Assembly: GCA_023078555.1 (NCBI GenBank)
Contig: CM041202.1
Coordinates: forward strand, 3,592,022-3,656,021
Length of the DNA stretch: 64,000 nucleotides
Direction: 5' to 3'
Source: Ulva prolifera
Taxonomy: Eukaryota > Chlorophyta > Ulvophyceae > Ulvales > Ulvaceae
The notes under the pieces were generated by a model. The model did no database searches. It had not been told where the DNA came from and saw nothing but the letters and a program-made list of their open reading frames with translations. Shown here in pieces: positions 62,375-64,000 of the stretch; the stretch's first letter is position 1, and each line of letters starts with the position of its first letter. The position numbers and the translations under genes were made by a program.

Positions 62375-64000
62375 CAATGAGGTAGCGAGCGAGAATGTCC
62401 GGCCAGAGTCTTGTGTAGCCCAATCTTGAGATGCAAGAACATTCGCTACTTGCAGGAACACTCTGTAACATGTGCAGCGGTTTTTGGCTTGGTACATCTA
62501 CGCAGATGCTTACATCACGGTGATGTGACGTCCCGGATTCCACCACGGACTGTCATTAGTTGCTTCGATGTGTTGCAATGGCCAGCGTCTTCCCAATTTC
62601 ACACATATCATCATTTCGAGACGAGGCGGACAGCAACACCCGTATCGATAAAACGTTCCTGGTCCTCACCCTGTGTACCCTGACATGTGGTTGATGGCTT
62701 GGCACACGATAATCAATACTTTAACGTGTTGGTGGGCGCCCTGATATGTCTCAATAATCTGCAACAAGTGAGCAAGATAATTTTACATCATTCACGACCA
62801 GATATGAATCTGAGACAATGTGGCAGGTACAACTAATTTGTTGGTCAGTTGCAATTGACTTAAGGACATGTATTGTGTGCGAAGTGTGTGCGACATGACC
62901 TTGGCTCTGGATAATAGTATGCATTTCACTTGTGACATTCAAGCGTTGTGTTACCACATGGATCATGAATGACATGTAACATACCGTTGCACAACAATTT
63001 CACGGCAATGCCGCACGGTATACATCTATGAGATATATGTGCGGTATTAATAGAAGACGCGCTTCCTATGTGCATCCCTAAAGACCTTTGATATGGCGTG
63101 CTACTGTTCATATAGGTGGACGCAGCAGCCTGTCACACTTACTTCCGGAGGAGTCACTCCACTAATACCCTTCACGAGCCCCCGGCACAAACACCCTACA
63201 CGATCGAACATGTTCAAATCCATGATCACATCTAGTAAACAAAAGCAACACCTACAATACCAATGCGCTTACGATGAAAAGAAGGCACCTTATTTAGGCC
63301 TTGAGCATACACCTGGGTTTTCACATCAAGCACATGACCCGTACAATTTTGGATGCACGTAACTAATCATCACTTTCGACATCCCGAGCTTGAAAAAGGT
63401 CTACCGGGTAGATTATTAACACAAAGGCACACAAAGGCAACAATTCAATCTCTGAAGCAGGGGAACAATGCTCCAACATCACAATGGCGTGTCAACGATC
63501 AAAAGTGCGGGAGACGTAAAGATAAGCTGGAATTAGCAGGCACCACATGGTATGAAGTTTAGATGTGTCCTCGTATTAGTGGGTGACAACGTGATGAGTC
63601 CGAGGATCTTGGAGCACAAGAGAACTACAACAAAAACCATCCCGATGATGTGTAATACCACAAATCTTATAGTAAATACATTATTCTCGGGGTGACACAG
63701 TACACATGCATCTTCTCTCACAGATGTCTCTTACATTGATCATATATGCCACTATCACTCGACATAGTGGCAGCGGTATGTGTCACATCACGGCGTCAGG
63801 TATAACAGTTTGTGGCAAAGCACCCGTGAAGAAGCTCACTACTGTATACACCCCTTGTGTCTTAATGGGCGTGGGCCACACAACTGCACGGTATTGCCAG
63901 CGTCGCCGTGTTGGCTTTCACCTCAGTTGTCAAGTATTGTCCATAACCCTAACCGATCAATGTGGAGTTGTCATACTGTTGGAATATGCACACTGCTTAG
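62375..64000. other. Stretch without recognised gene
   Basis: Presumed psbX 3' UTR and intergenic DNA. No frame longer than 90 codons with recognisable features, and no RNA gene or element terminus seen. Confidence 0.4.

Noticed and set aside
63588-63620. Hammerhead-ribozyme-like text (TGATGAGTCCGAGGA)
   Set aside because: The core needs CTGATGA and a later GAAA. Here the C is G and no GAAA follows a closing stem, so the core is incomplete.
1-64000. CRISPR arrays, bacterial operons, insertion sequences, rRNA genes
   Set aside because: No regularly spaced repeats with unique spacers, no rRNA text, and the introns and LTR elements show a eukaryotic genome.

Overview
The window looks like nuclear DNA of a photosynthetic eukaryote of the green lineage. 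Two host genes support this. One is a split eIF3b gene on the minus strand (10271-18737), whose introns obey GT-AG. The other is the last exon of a nuclear psbX gene (62179-62374); psbX is plastid-encoded in red algae and red-derived plastids but nuclear in green algae and plants. I cannot name the species.

Most of the rest is LTR retrotransposon sequence at several stages of decay, and the family names used here are mine. Copia-A: four copies (22241-24871 minus, 31359-35053 minus, 35060-36453 plus, and a full-length one at 51635-58197 plus) and further LTR pieces (1-56, 30196-30330, 36941-37283). Copia-B: one decayed copy (about 40445-46251, minus) and LTRs at 1401-1774, 5372-5748, 21866-22240 and 50911-51299. 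TRG-C: a small gag-only element (32107-34855). Gypsy-D: a copy at about 25146-30190 and an older remnant at about 200-3214. Gypsy-F: 38789-49558, split by copia-B. A chromovirus 3' end lies at 36725-37456 and beyond.

Layout: 1-5750, gypsy-D remnant with a solo copia-B LTR, unassigned open frames and a second copia-B LTR. 5750-10270, no recognisable gene. 10271-18737, eIF3b; one large intron holds an exon-like frame. 18.9-21.85 kb, unassigned open frames. 21.9-30.3 kb, truncated copia-A next to gypsy-D. 31.3-36.5 kb, two copia-A copies in opposite orientation, one split by the very young TRG-C. 36.7-38.2 kb, chromovirus end split by a solo copia-A LTR. 38.8-49.6 kb, gypsy-F with copia-B nested inside. 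50.9-58.8 kb, solo copia-B LTR, full-length copia-A and two oppositely oriented gypsy fragments. 58.8-64 kb, mostly featureless apart from psbX.

Target-site duplications order some insertions. TRG-C in copia-A (TAAAG), the solo copia-A LTR in the chromodomain (CGGAG) and the solo copia-B LTR in gypsy-D (GCGGC) all have perfect 5-bp duplications. LTR pairs differ at about 2 of 678 bases (TRG-C), about 10 of 346 (full-length copia-A) and about 6 of 221 (gypsy-F), counted by eye. The most interesting item is TRG-C: it encodes only Gag, has nearly identical LTRs, and carries a primer-binding site matching the anticodon region of initiator tRNA-Met, as in Drosophila copia.
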